Below are positions 1 to 10,570 of a stretch of DNA of 50,215 nucleotides, one piece after another. Source of the stretch: Bacteroidota bacterium (GTDB taxonomy: Bacteria; Bacteroidota; Bacteroidia; Flavobacteriales_D; Sanyastnellaceae); the NCBI GenBank assembly GCA_027593035.1, contig JAQCJQ010000003.1:1-50215 (forward strand). The letters are read 5' to 3'. Position 1 is the first letter of the stretch, and every line of letters starts with the position of its first letter. The notes under the pieces are model-generated. The model saw nothing but the letters and a program-made list of their open reading frames with translations. It had not been told where the DNA came from and did not search any database. The position numbers and the translations under genes are program-made.

Positions 1-668
1 AAATGAAAAACAACAACCCTCGAATCGTTTTGTCTCGAACGGCTCCAGAATTTTTGGAGCGGTTGTTTGAGCAGGAGGTGCCAGAGATTTTTGATGGACT
101 GATTACCATCAAGCGTGTGGTGCGAGCTCCAGGTGAGCGGGCCAAGGTTGCGGTGGAGTCTTACGACGAGCGTGTGGATCCTGTCGGCGCTTGCGTCGGC
201 ATGAAGGGATCGCGCATTCACAGCATTGTGCGGGAGCTGAAAAACGAGAACATTGACGTCATTAACTTCACTGAGAACGAGCAATTGCTGGTGACGCGTG
301 CGTTGAGTCCAGCGAAGATTTCTTCGATGGAATTGAACACGGAAACTCGCGAGGCCAAAGTTTATCTCAAGCCAGATCAAGTGAGTTTGGCCATTGGTAA
401 AGGCGGCAACAACATCAAATTGGCTGGTTTGCTCACCAATTATGAAATCGATGTTTACAGAGAGGATGAAGATGCCGTTGATGACGTAGCATTGACTGAA
501 TTCTCTGATGAAATCGATGCGTGGATTTTGGAAGAATTCGTTAAAATTGGCCTCGAAACCGCTCGTTCCGTCTTGAATCTGGACGAAGATTTCTTGGTCA
601 ATCGCACCGACCTCGAGTTAGAAACCATCAGGGAAGTATTGAAAATCCTCAAGGACGAATTGTCCTGA
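1..668 (+). CDS. nusA: Transcription termination/antitermination factor NusA, C-terminal part (5' truncated by window edge)
   Basis: The reading frame is open from the first base, and the visible 221 residues begin just after where the S1 domain of NusA would end, so roughly the first half of a ~410-residue protein lies upstream of the window. Two KH RNA-binding domains are visible: KH1 around the GACVGMKGSRI motif (residues 62-72 of the visible part) and KH2 around LAIGKGGNNIKLA (about 129-141), each with its GxxG loop. An acidic C-terminal tail follows. NusA binds RNA polymerase and nascent RNA, controlling pausing and termination. infB follows 61 bases downstream, the classic nusA-infB order. 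The ATG at base 3 is probably internal, not the true start. Confidence 0.95.
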   Translation, partial: MKNNNPRIVLSRTAPEFLERLFEQEVPEIFDGLITIKRVVRAPGERAKVAVESYDERVDPVGACVGMKGSRIHSIVRELKNENIDVINFTENEQLLVTRALSPAKISSMELNTETREAKVYLKPDQVSLAIGKGGNNIKLAGLLTNYEIDVYREDEDAVDDVALTEFSDEIDAWILEEFVKIGLETARSVLNLDEDFLVNRTDLELETIREVLKILKDELS

Positions 669-729
669 GCCGGCTCTTGAATCTTACCTTTCGCATATCA
701 TTCCCATATTTTAGCCCTTCAAATCGCTA

Positions 730-3627
730 ATGGCCGACGTTAACAAACCCGTACGACTTAACCTAATCGCTCGAGAATTCAATCTTGGGGTTCAGACGAT
801 TGCTGATTTTTTGGCAAGCAACGGCATCGAAGTGGATGCCAAGCCGAACACCAAAATTGAAGCCTCTGCTTATGCACTCGTGCGGGCCAATTTTCAGGAC
901 GAGAAGGAAGCCAAAGAAAAGGCTGTCAGCTCCTCTTCGCGCGCTATTGTTGAGCGTGAAAGTGTGACGTTGGCTTCAGCGAGGAAACGAACTGCGCCTG
1001 TTGAAGAAGTTGAAGTGGAAATTGACCTTTCTGTTTTCCAGAAAAGCCAGCAGCAGCCTGTTGTTGAACGCGTAAAGCCTGGGCCAGTTCCGAAACCGGA
1101 AGTCGTATTGGAACCCGTTCAAAACGAGGCTCCCGTTGAGGTTCAGAAAGCGGAAGTTGTCGTTCCAGTGGAGGTAGAAAAGGCCCCTGAAGTGGCAGAA
1201 GCCATTCTTGAACAGGAAGCGCCGGTCGCGGAGAAGAAAGAAATTGTTGAAGAGGTGGTTCTAGATAGCCCTGTGAAGATTCTAGGCAAGTTGGATTTGG
1301 ACGCCATGTCCAATAAGCGGAAGCCGAAGACGAGAGCCGAAAAGGAAGAAGAGCGGGCATTGATTGCGAAGAAATCAGCTGAAATTTCTAAGAAGGAAGG
1401 GGCGGCCATGGCTCAAGCCAAATTGGAACAAGCAGCGGCGGAGAAGACGGAAAAAGAAGCCAAAAAGCAAGCCGCAGACGCTCCGCGAGTGGTGGAGAAG
1501 ATGGTAACCCGGGTTGAAAAACTAACGGGACCAACGGTGATCGGTAAGATTGTATTGCCCGTAGAAAAGAAACGGACGTCTTCTAAGGTTGAGGACAACA
1601 AGCGGAAGCGGAAGCGGATCACCAAGGTCGATGTCGAGAAGACGGCCCGTACGGCTAGTGCAGCACCACGACCAGCCGATAGTCGCGCAAGAGGCAAGAA
1701 GAATGAGCCGAAGCGAGAGGTGAGCCAAGCGGACATTCAGAAAGAAATTAAAGACACGCTGGCCCGATTGAGTGGAGGACGGAAGTCCAATTCTGCCAAG
1801 TTGCGTCGTGCCAAGCGAAGCGCGGTTCAGGAGCGTCAAGAGCAGGAAGTGGCGCGTCAGAAGGAAGCAGCGAGTACGCTCCAGTTGACAGAGTTTGTTA
1901 CGGTAGCTGAATTGGCGAGCATGATGGATGTCAATGTCAACGAGGTCATTTCGGCCTGTATGACTTTGGGCATTATGGTGTCGATCAACCAACGATTGGA
2001 CTCGGAGACCATCACCATCATCGCGGAAGAGTTTGGATTTGATGCCGACTTTGTCAGTGCAGAAGTCCAAGAAGCCATTGAGATTGAATTGGATAATGAG
2101 GAAGACTTGGTGGATCGTCCGCCGATTGTGACGGTCATGGGACACGTTGACCACGGAAAAACGTCCTTGCTCGATTTCATCCGAAGTGCCAATGTCATTG
2201 CCGGTGAGGCTGGTGGCATTACCCAGCACATCGGAGCATACAATGTGACCTTGCCGAAAGGGGGGAACATGACGTTCTTGGATACACCAGGACACGAGGC
2301 CTTTACGGCGATGCGTGCGAGGGGTGCCCAAGTCACGGACATTGCGATCATTGTGGTTGCTGCAGATGACGCGGTGATGCCTCAGACCAAAGAGGCCATT
2401 AACCACGCTCAGGCAGCGGGAATCCCAATGATCATTGCGTTGAACAAGATGGACCGGCCTGAAGCCAATCCCGATCGCATTCGACAAGAATTATCCGAAT
2501 TGAACGTAGTGGTGGAAGAATGGGGCGGGAAATACCAAAGCCAAGAAATCTCTGCCAAAATGGGAGAGAACATTGAGTTATTGCTGGAGAAGGTGCTGTT
2601 GGAAGCTGAAATGCTCAACCTCAAAGCCAATCCAAACAAGCGTGCTCTCGGCACGGTCATTGAAAGTTCATTGGATAAAGGCCGCGGTTATGTGACCAAC
2701 TTGCTGGTTGTGGGGGGAACCCTTCGCATCGGGGATCCAATTTTGGCCGGACAGTACTCGGGCAAAGTCAAGGCGATGTTCAACGAACGCGGTACACGCG
2801 TCGAAGAGGCTGGGCCATCTGTTCCGGTATCGATTTTGGGATTTGACGGCGCTCCGAGTGCCGGAGACAAATTCCACGTCTTCGATGACGAAAGAGAATC
2901 TCGAAACATTGCGACCAAGCGTCAGCAACTCCAGCGTGAGCAGGGTGTCCGTTCGCAGCGTTCGGTCACTTTGGAGGAGTTGGGAAGACGAATTGCAGTT
3001 GGAGAATTCAAGGAATTGAACTTGATTGTCAAGGGTGACGTGGACGGATCGATTGAAGCGTTGAGCGACTCCTTGGAGAAGCTTTCGACTGAAAAAGTGC
3101 AGGTCAACATCATCCACAAGGCTGTGGGTCAGGTGTCTGAATCCGATATCTTGTTGGCATCGGCATCCTCGGCCATTATCATTGGTTTCCAGGTTCGTCC
3201 TAGTGGTGCAGCGAGAAAATTGGCTGAAAGGGAGGAGGTGCAAATCAAATTGTACTCCATCATTTACAAGGCCATCGAGGAAATGAAGGACGCCATGGAG
3301 GGCTTGCTTTCTGTTCGTATCGAGGAGAAAGTCGTGGGCTCTGCAGAAATTCGGGAGACGTTCAAAATCTCGAAAGTGGGCACAATTGCCGGTTGCTTCG
3401 TGACAGAAGGAATCATCAAGCGCAACAACAAGATTCGATTGATTCGAGAAGGTGTTGTGGCGTACACAGGCACATTGGGATCGCTGAAACGTTTCAAGGA
3501 GGACGCGAAGGAAGTGGGCAGAGGCTTTGAATGCGGCTTGAACGTTGAGCGTTACAATGACATCAAAGTAGGTGATGTGATTGAAGCGTTTGAAGAGGTC
3601 GAAGTGAAGCAGACGTTGGAAGATTGA
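730..3627 (+). CDS. infB: Translation initiation factor IF-2
   Basis: 965-residue GTPase that delivers initiator tRNA to the 30S subunit and promotes 50S joining. An IF2_N-like segment opens the protein (about 5-58). A long Lys/Glu/Ala-rich, probably disordered region (about 60-385) follows, then a second IF2_N domain (about 388-450). The G domain shows G1 GHVDHGKT near 471-478, G3 DTPGHE near 518, G4 NKMD near 572 and G5 SAK near 608, followed by the beta-barrel and C-terminal domains, ending intact. The long charged N-terminal region is normal for Bacteroidota IF-2. The ATG at 730 has no Shine-Dalgarno sequence. A weak TAnnTTTG-like element (TACCTTTC, 685-692) lies upstream, but co-transcription with nusA is likelier. 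Confidence 0.97.
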   Translation: MADVNKPVRLNLIAREFNLGVQTIADFLASNGIEVDAKPNTKIEASAYALVRANFQDEKEAKEKAVSSSSRAIVERESVTLASARKRTAPVEEVEVEIDLSVFQKSQQQPVVERVKPGPVPKPEVVLEPVQNEAPVEVQKAEVVVPVEVEKAPEVAEAILEQEAPVAEKKEIVEEVVLDSPVKILGKLDLDAMSNKRKPKTRAEKEEERALIAKKSAEISKKEGAAMAQAKLEQAAAEKTEKEAKKQAADAPRVVEKMVTRVEKLTGPTVIGKIVLPVEKKRTSSKVEDNKRKRKRITKVDVEKTARTASAAPRPADSRARGKKNEPKREVSQADIQKEIKDTLARLSGGRKSNSAKLRRAKRSAVQERQEQEVARQKEAASTLQLTEFVTVAELASMMDVNVNEVISACMTLGIMVSINQRLDSETITIIAEEFGFDADFVSAEVQEAIEIELDNEEDLVDRPPIVTVMGHVDHGKTSLLDFIRSANVIAGEAGGITQHIGAYNVTLPKGGNMTFLDTPGHEAFTAMRARGAQVTDIAIIVVAADDAVMPQTKEAINHAQAAGIPMIIALNKMDRPEANPDRIRQELSELNVVVEEWGGKYQSQEISAKMGENIELLLEKVLLEAEMLNLKANPNKRALGTVIESSLDKGRGYVTNLLVVGGTLRIGDPILAGQYSGKVKAMFNERGTRVEEAGPSVPVSILGFDGAPSAGDKFHVFDDERESRNIATKRQQLQREQGVRSQRSVTLEELGRRIAVGEFKELNLIVKGDVDGSIEALSDSLEKLSTEKVQVNIIHKAVGQVSESDILLASASSAIIIGFQVRPSGAARKLAEREEVQIKLYSIIYKAIEEMKDAMEGLLSVRIEEKVVGSAEIRETFKISKVGTIAGCFVTEGIIKRNNKIRLIREGVVAYTGTLGSLKRFKEDAKEVGRGFECGLNVERYNDIKVGDVIEAFEEVEVKQTLED

Positions 3628-3669
3628 TGATAGGGTCGTTCAAGGCGACCACAAACAAACCCTCGGAAC

Positions 3670-4299
3670 TTACTCGGAAGCGATGGAAATTTCCATCGGA
3701 ATCACGATGGTCATAGGGAATTGATTGCTCCACCGTTTGCGTTCTTTTTCGGCAGCCCATTTGTCATGGAAGTCGCCCAAACACACCCGGTAACTTGGTG
3801 CCAATGAAGTCAGGTAAATGGGCAATCCCGTTTGTGATCTCAATTGTGAGCGAACTTTCCGTGCTTCTTGAAGCGGGCCCAAGTACAATTGCACTCGATA
3901 GCCTTGGACGGGGTGTGGCACGGTCTTCCATGCGGAGTCTAAGGATGCAATGCGGGCGTCGCCTTGAAGTTCATAACTTCCGGGCTCTCTTTTTACCGGG
4001 GGCGTGATGGTTTTGTCAAGAGACGTTTGAACCCCGTGTTGGTCGAAATTTGCTGGTGCATTGTCCGGTTGGAGATTCCCATCGTAGGCGTCCAGGCCGA
4101 TGGTGGAATCGTTCATTTGAGAGGCCGGGTTTGCAGGCTTTTCCATGGGGGTGCTTTTCCCTTGAAAAAGGGATTTCCACCACGAAGCATCCTCTTGAGC
4201 CGATCCAATCGTGAAGCATCCCGTGAATAAAACGAGCAGTAAAGATGCCCGAAGTACCCGTTTGGGGCCAACAACTGAAGTTTGTTTTGTCTTATTCAC
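3670..4299 (-). CDS. Secreted SPOR-domain protein
   Basis: 209 residues. A hydrophobic stretch (about 18-34, ending GSAQ) looks like a signal peptide, followed by a low-complexity Pro/Asn/Asp-rich linker (about 40-125) and a C-terminal SPOR-like domain (about 133-205; GYRVQLYLGP, then ARKVRSQL, then YRVCLGDF). SPOR domains bind denuded peptidoglycan, so a role at the cell wall or septum is the natural inference; the partner is unknown. Only a GTG start is available (4297-4299). A perfect TAnnTTTG element ends 7 bases upstream, so the message may be nearly leaderless. The gene is convergent with infB (42-base gap) and divergent from the act operon. Confidence 0.75.
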   Translation of the reverse strand: MNKTKQTSVVGPKRVLRASLLLVLFTGCFTIGSAQEDASWWKSLFQGKSTPMEKPANPASQMNDSTIGLDAYDGNLQPDNAPANFDQHGVQTSLDKTITPPVKREPGSYELQGDARIASLDSAWKTVPHPVQGYRVQLYLGPLQEARKVRSQLRSQTGLPIYLTSLAPSYRVCLGDFHDKWAAEKERKRWSNQFPMTIVIPMEISIASE

Positions 4300-4306
4300 C
4301 GTGTGT

Positions 4307-4314
4307 CAAAATTA
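4307..4314 (-). promoter_or_regulatory. -7 element (TAATTTTG) for the SPOR-domain gene
   Basis: Perfect match on the minus strand to the Bacteroidota -7 consensus TAnnTTTG, 7 bases before the GTG start at 4299. No clear -33 TTTG at the usual spacing. The closeness to the start codon implies a very short or absent leader. Confidence 0.45.
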
Positions 4315-4486
4315 ATCATGTCGAGCGAAGGGGGCATGAGTTGAACGTGATTTGTGTGGAAAGAATTTCTTCGTCAGCGGTTTATCTCGTATTTGCAAGT
4401 GCTCACGCTTATGTAGATTCATTATGAATTAGGTGTGCAAAGCAGATTGACTCGAATAGACCTGAAATTTTGTGAGCTTCATTGCT

Positions 4487-4494
4487 TAATTTTG
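4487..4494 (+). promoter_or_regulatory. -7 element (TAATTTTG) for the act-cox operon
   Basis: Perfect TAnnTTTG match 28 bases before the actA ATG, in the 223-base region between the divergent SPOR gene and actA. A TTTG (4469-4472) lies upstream, with a 14-base gap that is short for a -33 partner. No other promoter-like element sits closer to actA. Confidence 0.45.
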
Positions 4495-4522
4495 CGCGCG
4501 AAATGAGCGATTTTTCATCGTA

Positions 4523-5947
4523 ATGCGAAAAGCGACATCCATGGGAGCGTACACGGGAATCCGGGCCACACGAAACATGCTTGCAGCTTGTCTTCTGCTT
4601 ACCGCAGGAGTAGCTACAGCAGGAATATGGGACGAAGGTGACATCGAAGCAGGGCAAGCCCTCTTCAACGCCAATTGTGCATCTTGCCACAAGGTGACCA
4701 ATGAGGTTTTGGCTGCGCCAGGTTTGGCCGGCATTGCTGACCGCTGGGGTGCCAGCGATGAATTGTTGGTGAACTGGATTCAGAATCCGCAGGGAGCGGC
4801 TGAATCTGGAGACGCTTACATCAGGTCCATCGTGGCGCGTTATGTGCCAACGTATGGCTGGATGACGGCGCAGGCTGTTTCCCCAGACGACATCAAAAAC
4901 ATCATGGCCTATGTGCAGAATCCGCCGGATGTGGTCGCTACAGCGGATTCCGGTTCAGATTGCATTACGGTGGATGAGATTGAAACCATCCAAGAAACGA
5001 ACGATAGCGGAGTGTGGTTCTTGATTTTGCTTGTCCTCTTCTTGATCATTGCGCTTTCTGCAGCAGGAGTGAATCGTTCGCTGACCAATGCAGTCAATCA
5101 AAATGCCGGCGAAGAACCGCTTGAGGAGTTGCCGTACGAGAATCGGGTGCGCAACTGGGCATGGAACAACCGATTGGTGGTTTCCCTGATTGGTTTGTTT
5201 TTCGTGGCTTATGGGGCAGTTCTCGGCTACCAGGGACTGATGAGAGTGGGTGTAGTGGAGGGGTACAAGCCCAGCCAGCCGATTCAATTCATCCACAGTG
5301 TGCACGTTTGTGAAAATGAGGTGGATTGCAAATATTGTCACCACAGCGCCTACGAGTCCAAGCACGCGGGCATTCCTTCAACGAATGTTTGCATGAACTG
5401 CCACAAGGCGGTGAAAAAAGGACGTCGCTATGGCGAAACAGAGATCGCTAAAATTTATGATGCCATTGGTTTTGATTCCGAATCAGGCACGTATCTAGAT
5501 GGCGAGGGCAAGAATGGATTTATCTCTCCTCAAGATTCATACGAGGGCGATCCGATCCGATGGAATAAAGTCCACAACCTTCCTGATCACGTTTTCTTCA
5601 GCCACCAACAACACGTTGTGGTAGGAGGCTTGCAATGTCAGAATTGCCATGGTGATGTAGAAACCTACACCGTGGGTCGGGTAGCTAAAGTGGATGACAT
5701 CAATCAGCTGGTCGACAAGTACCCTGGTTTGATTGAATTGTCCAAACCAACCTTGACCATGGGCTGGTGCATTGAATGCCATAACAAGGCTGAAATTGAC
5801 TTGGCCAGCAGTGGCTACTACGAAGAAATTCATCATCGACTCAAGGACAACCTGCGAGGGAATGAAGAACTCAGGAAATACCTGGAAGACGACAAAATCA
5901 CAGTGAAGGAACTCGGCGGCTGGGAATGCTCCAAGTGTCATTACTAA
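4523..5947 (+). CDS. actA: Alternative complex III subunit ActA, multiheme cytochrome c (six CxxCH motifs)
   Basis: 474 residues. ActA is the periplasmic multiheme cytochrome of alternative complex III, carrying electrons from the quinol-oxidising core towards cytochrome oxidase. A signal segment (about 18-34) leads into a monoheme cytochrome c-like domain (CASCH at 52). A membrane segment (about 167-185) and a second one (about 227-248) follow, then five more CxxCH motifs at about 269, 290, 372, 416 and 469, the last four residues from the C terminus. Six motifs is one more than the pentaheme ActA I recall from Rhodothermus; the extra one is in the N-terminal domain. It is the first gene of an eight-gene operon, with actB 33 bases downstream. 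An internal ATG six codons in is an alternative start. Confidence 0.92.
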   Translation: MRKATSMGAYTGIRATRNMLAACLLLTAGVATAGIWDEGDIEAGQALFNANCASCHKVTNEVLAAPGLAGIADRWGASDELLVNWIQNPQGAAESGDAYIRSIVARYVPTYGWMTAQAVSPDDIKNIMAYVQNPPDVVATADSGSDCITVDEIETIQETNDSGVWFLILLVLFLIIALSAAGVNRSLTNAVNQNAGEEPLEELPYENRVRNWAWNNRLVVSLIGLFFVAYGAVLGYQGLMRVGVVEGYKPSQPIQFIHSVHVCENEVDCKYCHHSAYESKHAGIPSTNVCMNCHKAVKKGRRYGETEIAKIYDAIGFDSESGTYLDGEGKNGFISPQDSYEGDPIRWNKVHNLPDHVFFSHQQHVVVGGLQCQNCHGDVETYTVGRVAKVDDINQLVDKYPGLIELSKPTLTMGWCIECHNKAEIDLASSGYYEEIHHRLKDNLRGNEELRKYLEDDKITVKELGGWECSKCHY

Positions 5948-5980
5948 GACTAGCAATCGCGAACCCCTTATCGCAGCCTC

Positions 5981-8900
5981 ATGGCAAATACAAAGCGTTA
6001 TTGGTCCGGACTGGACGAACTCCACGAGACGGAAGCATTCAAAACCATTCAGGAACACGAGTTCCCTGAATCGAAATCTGTCGATGAATTCCTGAGCGAT
6101 GAGCGCTTGGAATCCACCCATACGGGACGTCGAGATTTTTTGAAATTCATGGGATTCAGCCTAACGGCAGCTACGCTGGCGGCCTGTGAAACCCCGGTGG
6201 TCAAGAGCATCCCTTACACCAACAAGCCTGGAGAGGTGACCCCAGGAGTCGCGAATCATTATGCGAGTACGTATTATGATGGGCAGGACTTTATGAATGT
6301 ATTGGTGAAGACCCGTGAAGGACGCCCCATTTTTGTCAAGTCGAATGCCACAACGGGCATTGGTCGGGTCAACGCTCGAGTCAATGCGTCCGTCATGTCG
6401 TTGTACGATAGCGCAAGATTACCAGGCCCAACACGCGGCGGTGAAGCGTCTAGTTGGGAGAGCATTGATGCAGCCGTTCAGCAGGGATTGTCAGGAGCAG
6501 GCCGCAAGGTGTTGTTGACCAACACGGTGTTGAGTCCCTCCCTTTTGCGTTCCATTGAGACGTTGAAAGCCAACGCAGGCGTGGAGCACGTGGCATACGA
6601 TGCCGTTGATTATGGCGCTTTCAGAACTGCAGCGAAGTTGGATTTCGGGATCAATAGTTTCCCCTCCTACCAATTCGATATGGCTGAGACGGTTGTGACC
6701 ATTGGGGCAGATTTCCTCGGGACTTTTGGCGACTCCATCTTCTATGGAGAGCGATGGGCCAAGACACGTCGACCGGAGAACGGTTGGATGTCGAGATTGC
6801 ATGCATTCGAAACCAACATGAGTTTGACGGGTTCGAATTCGGACTACCGCACCATGGTGAAGCCTTCTGAGCAAGGCAAGGTGGCCGCGGCTTTATTGGC
6901 GGCTATTTCAGGAAAGACAGCATCCAACGGATTGTCCGATGTTACCAATGCGGCCATTGCCAAAGCGGCGGCTGATTTGAAGAAGTCCGGAGCGAAAGCA
7001 ATGGTCTTAGCGGGCGCGAATGATTTGCCGACTCAACGGGTGGTCAATGCCATCAACGCGGCTCTTGGTTCGATAGGAACTACGGTTCGATTCGACAATG
7101 AGAAGAGCCTTTTCCAAGGCAACCAGGCGGCATTCGAACAATTGGTCGTTGACATGAACGCGGGCCAGGTCAGCACCTTGATCGTGAGTGATTGCAACCC
7201 AGCGTATGACGCAGCGAATGCGGATGCGTTCATTGCAGGATTGACCAAGGTCGGTACCAGCGTGAGCACAGCGATGGTTGCAGATGAAACAGCAAGCCGC
7301 TGTGGAATGATTGCACCGAATCATCACTGGTTGGAATCTTGGGGTGATTTGCAGATTGAGAGCAATCGCATTGACTTGGTTCAGCCAACCATTGCGCCCA
7401 TGTTCAACACCCGAGCTGCTGGACAAAGCTTTTTGACTTGGAGCAACAGCGATGGCGGCATGGATTGGTACACCTATTTGCGCTCAACTTACAACGGCAG
7501 CTATTCGGCTGACGCGATGTATACAGACGGGGCGTGGAATGAAGCCGTTCACAATGGTCACATGACCCTGGGTGATGGTGTCGCGGATGTGCCGGCCTAT
7601 ATCGGTGGAGATTTATCCGTCGAAATGAAAGCGTTGAATGGCCGCACAGGCGGTGCATTTGAATTGGCGCTTTATCAAAAGACGACGATGGGAGTGGGGC
7701 AGCATGCTGCCAATCCAATTTTGCAGGAGACGCCAGATCCCATTACGAAAGTGACCTGGGACAACTACGTCACCATGTCGCATTCCGATGTGGACGCGAT
7801 GGGCCTCAATGGATTCATTGGACAAGAAGCCCCCGCAAGCTTGGTGAAGGTATACGTCGGCGACACTTCCATGGAATTACCAGTTTTCCCGACACCAGGA
7901 CAAGCACCTGGAACGATTGGGATTGCCCTTGGTTATGGACGAGGAGCGAACGGTGAAAACATTGGCAAGGCGGCGTTCCAATCCGGTGAAAGCGGATCAT
8001 TTGACACCGATTTGGAAGGAAACTTGATTCCAGTTGGGGCCAACGCTTTCGGTTGGGCTCAATCCAACGGAACGCATGTGAACTATGCGCAATACGATGT
8101 GCGCGTTGAGGCAACGGGAGGAACGTATCCTTTGGCCTGCACCCAAATTCAGAATACGTTTATGGGTCGGGAAAGCATTGTGAAGGAAACAGACTTCACG
8201 AGTTATTTCTCTGAGCGCGATACCAAGAAGGGTTTGGCGTCTTGGAACAAGTTGATCACGTTGGGCGTTCACGAGGACGTCAACGCTGATGGCACTATTG
8301 ATGCCTTAGACAACAAGCCAACGGCTGCGTTTGACTTGTGGCATGAGCATGCGGTAGAGGAAGTGGGACACCGATGGGGCATGACCATTGACTTGACCAC
8401 GTGCACGGGCTGCAGTGGTTGCGTGACGGCTTGCCACATTGAAAACAACGTTCCGGTTGTTGGAAAGGATGAGGTGCGTCGTCACCGGGATATGCACTGG
8501 ATGCGCATTGACCGATTCTTCGCTTCAGACTACAGTTTGAAGAAAGGAGAAGAGGAAGGCACTGGCGTGATTGAGTCATACCGACGTATGGAGGATCCGG
8601 CGTTGAACCCGCAAACGGTTCACATGCCGATGATGTGCCAGCACTGCAACCACGCTCCATGTGAGACGGTTTGTCCAGTAGCGGCTACAACTCACTCGAA
8701 CGAAGGCCTGAACCAGATGACTTACAACCGGTGCATCGGAACCCGATATTGCGCAAACAACTGCCCATACAAGGTTCGACGCTTCAACTGGTTCAACTAC
8801 CCTGGCTACAAGAAGTTTGGCAACTTCAACCCCGCTCAAGACAGCTTGATGCGCATGGTGTTGAATCCAGACGTGACCGTGAGAAGCCGAGGTGTTATGG

Positions 8901-9172
8901 AGAAGTGTAGCATGTGTGTGCAGCGGATCCAGTCGGGCAAACTTGAAGCCAAGAAGGATGGGACTCCAGTACAAGATGGAAGCATCGTGACTGCTTGCGC
9001 TGAGGCTTGCCCAACCAATGCCATTTCATTTGGGGATTTGAACGACAAGGGCTCCAATGTCCAGTCCATTTCTCAAAACAATCGAGCGTACCACGCTTTG
9101 GAGGAAATCGGGGTGAAACCCAACATTTTCTACATGACGAAAGTGCGCAACGTAGAACCAACCCAAGCCTGA
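5981..9172 (+). CDS. actB: Alternative complex III subunit ActB (molybdopterin-oxidoreductase-like plus Fe-S domain)
   Basis: 1063 residues. The N terminus has a Tat-like GRRDFLK motif (49-55) followed by a hydrophobic stretch ending LAAC (Cys69), a possible lipidation site. The large first part resembles molybdopterin oxidoreductases, but in this family the cofactor is known to be absent. The C-terminal part is ferredoxin-like, with Cys groups C808/811/814/818, C886/889/894/898, C918/924/928 and C976/979 with C1006/1010. These should form the [3Fe-4S] and [4Fe-4S] clusters that pass electrons from quinol to the heme subunits. Both parts are fused in one polypeptide, as is usual for ActB. A 7-base gap separates it from actC. 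Confidence 0.94.
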   Translation: MANTKRYWSGLDELHETEAFKTIQEHEFPESKSVDEFLSDERLESTHTGRRDFLKFMGFSLTAATLAACETPVVKSIPYTNKPGEVTPGVANHYASTYYDGQDFMNVLVKTREGRPIFVKSNATTGIGRVNARVNASVMSLYDSARLPGPTRGGEASSWESIDAAVQQGLSGAGRKVLLTNTVLSPSLLRSIETLKANAGVEHVAYDAVDYGAFRTAAKLDFGINSFPSYQFDMAETVVTIGADFLGTFGDSIFYGERWAKTRRPENGWMSRLHAFETNMSLTGSNSDYRTMVKPSEQGKVAAALLAAISGKTASNGLSDVTNAAIAKAAADLKKSGAKAMVLAGANDLPTQRVVNAINAALGSIGTTVRFDNEKSLFQGNQAAFEQLVVDMNAGQVSTLIVSDCNPAYDAANADAFIAGLTKVGTSVSTAMVADETASRCGMIAPNHHWLESWGDLQIESNRIDLVQPTIAPMFNTRAAGQSFLTWSNSDGGMDWYTYLRSTYNGSYSADAMYTDGAWNEAVHNGHMTLGDGVADVPAYIGGDLSVEMKALNGRTGGAFELALYQKTTMGVGQHAANPILQETPDPITKVTWDNYVTMSHSDVDAMGLNGFIGQEAPASLVKVYVGDTSMELPVFPTPGQAPGTIGIALGYGRGANGENIGKAAFQSGESGSFDTDLEGNLIPVGANAFGWAQSNGTHVNYAQYDVRVEATGGTYPLACTQIQNTFMGRESIVKETDFTSYFSERDTKKGLASWNKLITLGVHEDVNADGTIDALDNKPTAAFDLWHEHAVEEVGHRWGMTIDLTTCTGCSGCVTACHIENNVPVVGKDEVRRHRDMHWMRIDRFFASDYSLKKGEEEGTGVIESYRRMEDPALNPQTVHMPMMCQHCNHAPCETVCPVAATTHSNEGLNQMTYNRCIGTRYCANNCPYKVRRFNWFNYPGYKKFGNFNPAQDSLMRMVLNPDVTVRSRGVMEKCSMCVQRIQSGKLEAKKDGTPVQDGSIVTACAEACPTNAISFGDLNDKGSNVQSISQNNRAYHALEEIGVKPNIFYMTKVRNVEPTQA

Positions 9173-9179
9173 TCGGAAG

Positions 9180-10559
9180 ATGCAAAGAGAAGCAGCCATT
9201 CGGGAGCCCTTAATCTTAGGGAACAAGTCTTACAAAGACATCACCGACGACGTGGTCGGACCGATTCAAGGTCCCGCACCCATTGGATGGAAAATCATGA
9301 TCACCATCTCCAGCATCATCGCCGTATACGGTGTTGGTTGCATCCTGTACCTGATAGGGACGGGGATTGGAGTGTGGGGATTGAATAAAACGGTCGGATG
9401 GGCCTGGGACATCACCAACTTCGTTTGGTGGGTTGGGATTGGTCACGCCGGAACGTTGATTTCAGCGGTATTGCTGTTGTTCCGTCAGAAATGGCGAATG
9501 GCCATCAACCGTTCAGCGGAGGCGATGACCATTTTTGCGGTCATCATGGCGGCGATTTTCCCGGGCATCCACATGGGGCGCATCTGGGTGAGCTACTGGG
9601 TGTTGCCATTGCCGAACCAATTTGGTTCTCTTTGGGTCAACTTCAATTCTCCGCTGCTTTGGGACGTTTTTGCCATCTCCACGTACTTCTCTGTATCGTT
9701 GGTGTTTTGGTACATCGGTCTCATTCCAGACTTCGCGACCATTCGGGACCGTATGACCAAGCCATTCGCCAAGAAGGTCTATGGTTTGTTGAGCTTTGGT
9801 TGGAGCGGAAGAGCCAAGCACTGGACACGGTTTGAGGAGGTTTCATTGGTGTTGGCAGGGATTGCAACCCCGTTGGTTTTCTCGGTACACTCGATCGTAT
9901 CCATGGACTTTGCAACGTCCATCGTCCCGGGATGGCACACGACGATTTTCCCTCCTTATTTCGTGTCAGGAGCAGTTTTCTCTGGTTTCGCGATGGTACA
10001 GACCTTGCTTCTCGTTTTGCGAAAGGGCATGAAGTTGGAGAGTTACATTCACGTGAAGCATGTGGAGTACATGAATATTGTCATCATCGTAACCGGCTCG
10101 ATTGTCGGAGTCGCCTATTTGACGGAGTTGTTCATCTCCTGGTACTCCGGAGTTGAATATGAGAGCTATGCCTTCATCAACCGTTTCAGTGGCCCATATA
10201 GCTGGGCGTATTGGATCATGATGACGTGCAATGTCATTAGCCCACAATTGTTTTGGTTCAAGAAGATTCGTCGAAGCCTGACGGCTACGTTTGCCTTATC
10301 CATCGTCGTGAACATTGGGATGTGGTTTGAGCGTTATGTCATCATCGTGACCTCGATTCATAGAGATTATGATCCATCGAGCTGGGGTGAATTCTATCCT
10401 ACGAGCATTGATATCGGTGTTTTCGTTGGAACCTTGGGGATTTTCCTCACCCTGTTCTTAGGCTTTGCTCGGTTCTTCCCAGTATTGGCCTTGAATGAGT
10501 TGAAGACCATCCTCAAGTCAAGCGGCGAGAACTATAAGAAAATTCAAGACAAGCATTGA
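9180..10559 (+). CDS. actC: Alternative complex III subunit ActC, NrfD/PsrC-like quinol-binding membrane protein
   Basis: 459 residues with about ten hydrophobic helices from residue 38 to 445. It belongs to the NrfD/PsrC family; ActC forms the membrane core with the main quinol-oxidising site next to the Fe-S clusters of ActB. Recognisable stretches include a helix-rich N-terminal third with WWVGIGHAGTLISA and the GIHMGRIW segment. The ATG at 9180 has a rare Shine-Dalgarno-like GGAAG a few bases before it. It lies between actB and actD in an uninterrupted operon. Confidence 0.94.
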   Translation: MQREAAIREPLILGNKSYKDITDDVVGPIQGPAPIGWKIMITISSIIAVYGVGCILYLIGTGIGVWGLNKTVGWAWDITNFVWWVGIGHAGTLISAVLLLFRQKWRMAINRSAEAMTIFAVIMAAIFPGIHMGRIWVSYWVLPLPNQFGSLWVNFNSPLLWDVFAISTYFSVSLVFWYIGLIPDFATIRDRMTKPFAKKVYGLLSFGWSGRAKHWTRFEEVSLVLAGIATPLVFSVHSIVSMDFATSIVPGWHTTIFPPYFVSGAVFSGFAMVQTLLLVLRKGMKLESYIHVKHVEYMNIVIIVTGSIVGVAYLTELFISWYSGVEYESYAFINRFSGPYSWAYWIMMTCNVISPQLFWFKKIRRSLTATFALSIVVNIGMWFERYVIIVTSIHRDYDPSSWGEFYPTSIDIGVFVGTLGIFLTLFLGFARFFPVLALNELKTILKSSGENYKKIQDKH

Positions 10560-10570
10560 CCCCTGTAGCC

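Noticed and set aside
1522-2487. A 321-codon open frame on the minus strand inside infB
   Set aside because: It lies entirely antisense to the conserved IF-2 GTPase domain, its product has biased composition with no recognisable domain, and long antisense frames are expected opposite GC-moderate genes with strong codon bias.
8401-9030. The ferredoxin-like end of ActB as a separate gene (as in complexes with a distinct iron-sulfur subunit)
   Set aside because: The frame is continuous with the large N-terminal part, without an internal stop or credible start, and fusion is normal for ActB.
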